From Paraburkholderia kururiensis (GTDB lineage Bacteria > Pseudomonadota > Gammaproteobacteria > Burkholderiales > Burkholderiaceae), in assembly GCF_034424375.1 (NCBI RefSeq), contig NZ_CP139965.1, positions 2,976,001-3,040,000 of the forward strand: DNA of 64,000 nucleotides. Reading direction: 5' to 3'. Of the stretch, positions 62,650-64,000 are shown one piece after another. Position 1 is the stretch's first letter. Each line of letters begins with the position of its first letter. The notes below the pieces were generated by a model. It ran no database searches. It was given only the letters and a program-made list of their open reading frames with translations, and was not told the origin of the DNA. The position numbers were made by a program, and so were the translations under genes.

Positions 62650-63405
62650 ATGCAGGTTTTCAGTCTCCATGCCGGCATGAACCCGGCCCCCTCTTTTCGC
62701 ATGAAGCCCCGCGTTGTCGTTGCGGTCGCGACTGTGGCCGCCATCCATGCCGCGCTGCTGGCCGTCGCGCTGCGCGTGCGCAACGACAACGCGCAGCCGC
62801 TCGCGCTCCAGTCGCACACCATTACTGCCGAGTTGCTGCGGCCCGAACCCGCGGCGGCTCCGGCTGCGATCCAGTCGACGCCGGAGCCTAAGCCCGCGCC
62901 GCCTGTCGCGCGCGAAAAGACCAAAATGCCGTCCAAGCCTCAACAAAAGGTGATGCCCAAGCCTGCCCCGACGCCGTTGCCTCAAGCGGCGGCGCCGTCG
63001 GCCCAGGAGGCGACGCCCGCGCCGGCTCCCGTGGCCACGCCGGCACCTGCCGCCACGTCCGCGGCTCCTTCGGGCTCTGCCGCCGCACCGTCCTCGTCTG
63101 CGAAGCCGGCCATGGCCCTGAACGCGCCTCGCAACGTCTCGCACCTGGATTGCCGCATCGCCCAGCCCGACTACCCTGCGCTCTCCAGGCGCCGCGGCGA
63201 GACAGGCATCGCGTACGTGCGCTTCGTGGTGGGCCTCACGGGCTCGATCGAGAACATCGAGCTGAAGAAAAGCAGCGGTTACAGCCGGCTCGACGACGCG
63301 GCGCTCGACGCCATGCGCGACAGTGCCTGCAAGCCGTACCTGGAAAACGGCGAGCCGGTGCGCGCCGCCTACACCCAGCCTTTCGACTTCAGCCTGCACG
63401 ACTGA
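62650..63405 (+). CDS. tonB: Energy transducer TonB
   Basis: This protein of about 250 residues passes energy from the ExbBD motor to outer-membrane iron receptors. It has an N-terminal membrane helix (VVVAVATVAAIHAALLAVAL), a long Pro/Ala/Lys-rich periplasmic spacer (EPKPAPPVAREKTKMPSKPQ onward), and a C-terminal TonB domain with DYPALSRRRGETGIAYVRFV and GYSRLDDAALDAMRDSACKP. Starts at 62650, 62677 and 62701 are all possible; none has a good ribosome site. exbB follows after 43 bases. Confidence 0.88.
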   Translation: MQVFSLHAGMNPAPSFRMKPRVVVAVATVAAIHAALLAVALRVRNDNAQPLALQSHTITAELLRPEPAAAPAAIQSTPEPKPAPPVAREKTKMPSKPQQKVMPKPAPTPLPQAAAPSAQEATPAPAPVATPAPAATSAAPSGSAAAPSSSAKPAMALNAPRNVSHLDCRIAQPDYPALSRRRGETGIAYVRFVVGLTGSIENIELKKSSGYSRLDDAALDAMRDSACKPYLENGEPVRAAYTQPFDFSLHD

Positions 63406-63448
63406 AGCCGCTTTTGCCGAGACCGGCACGCAAAACAAGAGGATCGAA

Positions 63449-64000
63449 ATGCAGAACTACGGTATCGCCCACGTCTGGGCGCAAGGGGATTTCGTGACGC
63501 GTGGCATCGCCATCGCGCTCACGGTGATGTCGGTGCTGTCGTGGAGCGTGATCGCGCTGAAAGGCTGGAACGTGATGCGTCTGAAACGTCTCACGAAGCA
63601 CGCGGAGCAAGCCTTCTGGCATTCCGACGATTTCGCCGACGGCGTGCGCAAGCTCGGCAGCGGCTCCCGCGCCGACAATCCGTTCCTCGCGCTGGCGCTC
63701 TCGGGCCAGGAAGCCTCCGAGCATCATCATCAGACGCAACCGCATCTGCACGATCGCATGGACGTATCGGACTGGATCACGCGCTGTCTCAACGACACGA
63801 TGGACGAAGCCATCTCGCGCATGCAAAGCGGGCTCGCGGTGCTGGCGTCGGTGGGTAGCACCGCGCCGTTCGTCGGCCTGTTCGGCACGGTGTGGGGCAT
63901 CTATCACGCGCTGCTCACCATCGGCGCGACAGGCCAGACGTCCATCGACCAGGTGGCCGGCCCCGTGGGCGAAGCGCTCATCATGACCGCGTTCGGCCTC
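63449..64000 (+). CDS. exbB: ExbB proton-channel subunit (partial)
   Basis: The first 184 residues of ExbB are present; the gene runs off the right edge. The N-terminal periplasmic piece, helix 1 (FVTRGIAIALTVMSVLSWSVIALKG) and the segment MQSGLAVLASVGSTAPFVGL, then FGTVWGIYHALLTIG, identify the MotA/TolQ/ExbB family. The ribosome site AGAGGA is close to the ATG. It forms a tonB-exbB unit with exbD expected next, powering uptake of ferric siderophores and haem. Confidence 0.93.
   Translation, partial: MQNYGIAHVWAQGDFVTRGIAIALTVMSVLSWSVIALKGWNVMRLKRLTKHAEQAFWHSDDFADGVRKLGSGSRADNPFLALALSGQEASEHHHQTQPHLHDRMDVSDWITRCLNDTMDEAISRMQSGLAVLASVGSTAPFVGLFGTVWGIYHALLTIGATGQTSIDQVAGPVGEALIMTAFGL

Overview
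The window is high-GC DNA from a Gram-negative betaproteobacterium, most likely Burkholderiaceae (Burkholderia sensu lato, such as Paraburkholderia or Caballeronia). The reasons are two OmpC-type trimeric porins, the type VI secretion (T6SS) gene set, large modular catabolic clusters with their own IclR/LysR regulators, and housekeeping neighbours (class I fumarase, bfr-murI-bfd, tonB-exbB). This is inference from protein resemblance; no search was run.

Region 1 (1-10.5 kb): aromatic acid catabolism. hcaE-hcaF (and the first codons of hcaC at the left edge) encode a 3-phenylpropionate/cinnamate Rieske dioxygenase, divergent from its LysR regulator hcaR. Next to it lies a complete mhp meta-cleavage operon (mhpA-B-D-F-E-C) divergent from the IclR regulator mhpR. 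Together they take phenylpropionates through 2,3-dihydroxyphenylpropionate to central metabolites.

Region 2 (11-13.4 kb): a porin with a clear terminator, a gene-poor stretch and a decayed response-regulator gene.

Region 3 (13.4-30.4 kb): a T6SS locus split into two divergent arms, tssM-A-F-G-J (minus) and ompA-like-hcp-clpV-tssE (plus). An IS110-type and an IS21-type element sit between the arms. The 5' end of tssM and the 5' part of the OmpA-like gene are both missing, and tssB, tssC, tssK, tssL and vgrG are not in the window. The locus looks interrupted or partly deleted.

Region 4 (30.4-35.4 kb): a decaying accessory zone. It has an intact MFS exporter plus SnoaL-like gene, a frameshifted ArsR regulator facing a 24-bp near-palindrome, and fragments of a LysE-type exporter and a cysteine-synthase-like gene.

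Region 5 (35.4-48.5 kb): a long one-strand catabolic cluster divergent from an IclR regulator. In order of transcription it has: a VOC protein, a luciferase-like flavin monooxygenase, a flavin reductase fused to an IclR-type effector domain, an alpha/beta hydrolase, a broken MFS gene, a porin, an MmgE/PrpD protein, a CaiB/BaiF CoA-transferase, a mesaconyl-C4-CoA-hydratase-like enzyme, an MFS transporter, a ketopantoate-reductase-like protein and a CitE-like lyase. The likely logic is flavin-dependent oxygenation, hydrolysis, then CoA activation, hydration and C-C cleavage of a C5-type dicarboxylate. The substrate is unknown. This is the best candidate for an undescribed pathway.

Region 6 (48.5-64 kb): DJ-1/PfpI and LysR genes, a small prophage-like remnant (Ogr/Delta zinc-finger fragment) beside tRNA-Ser(GGA), an acetate module (SSS symporter, DUF4212 small subunit, acs), a DMT permease, a UPF0114 membrane protein, fumarase, and an iron group (bfr, murI, bfd behind a good Fur-box match, a candidate 20-residue ORF, tonB, exbB cut by the right edge).
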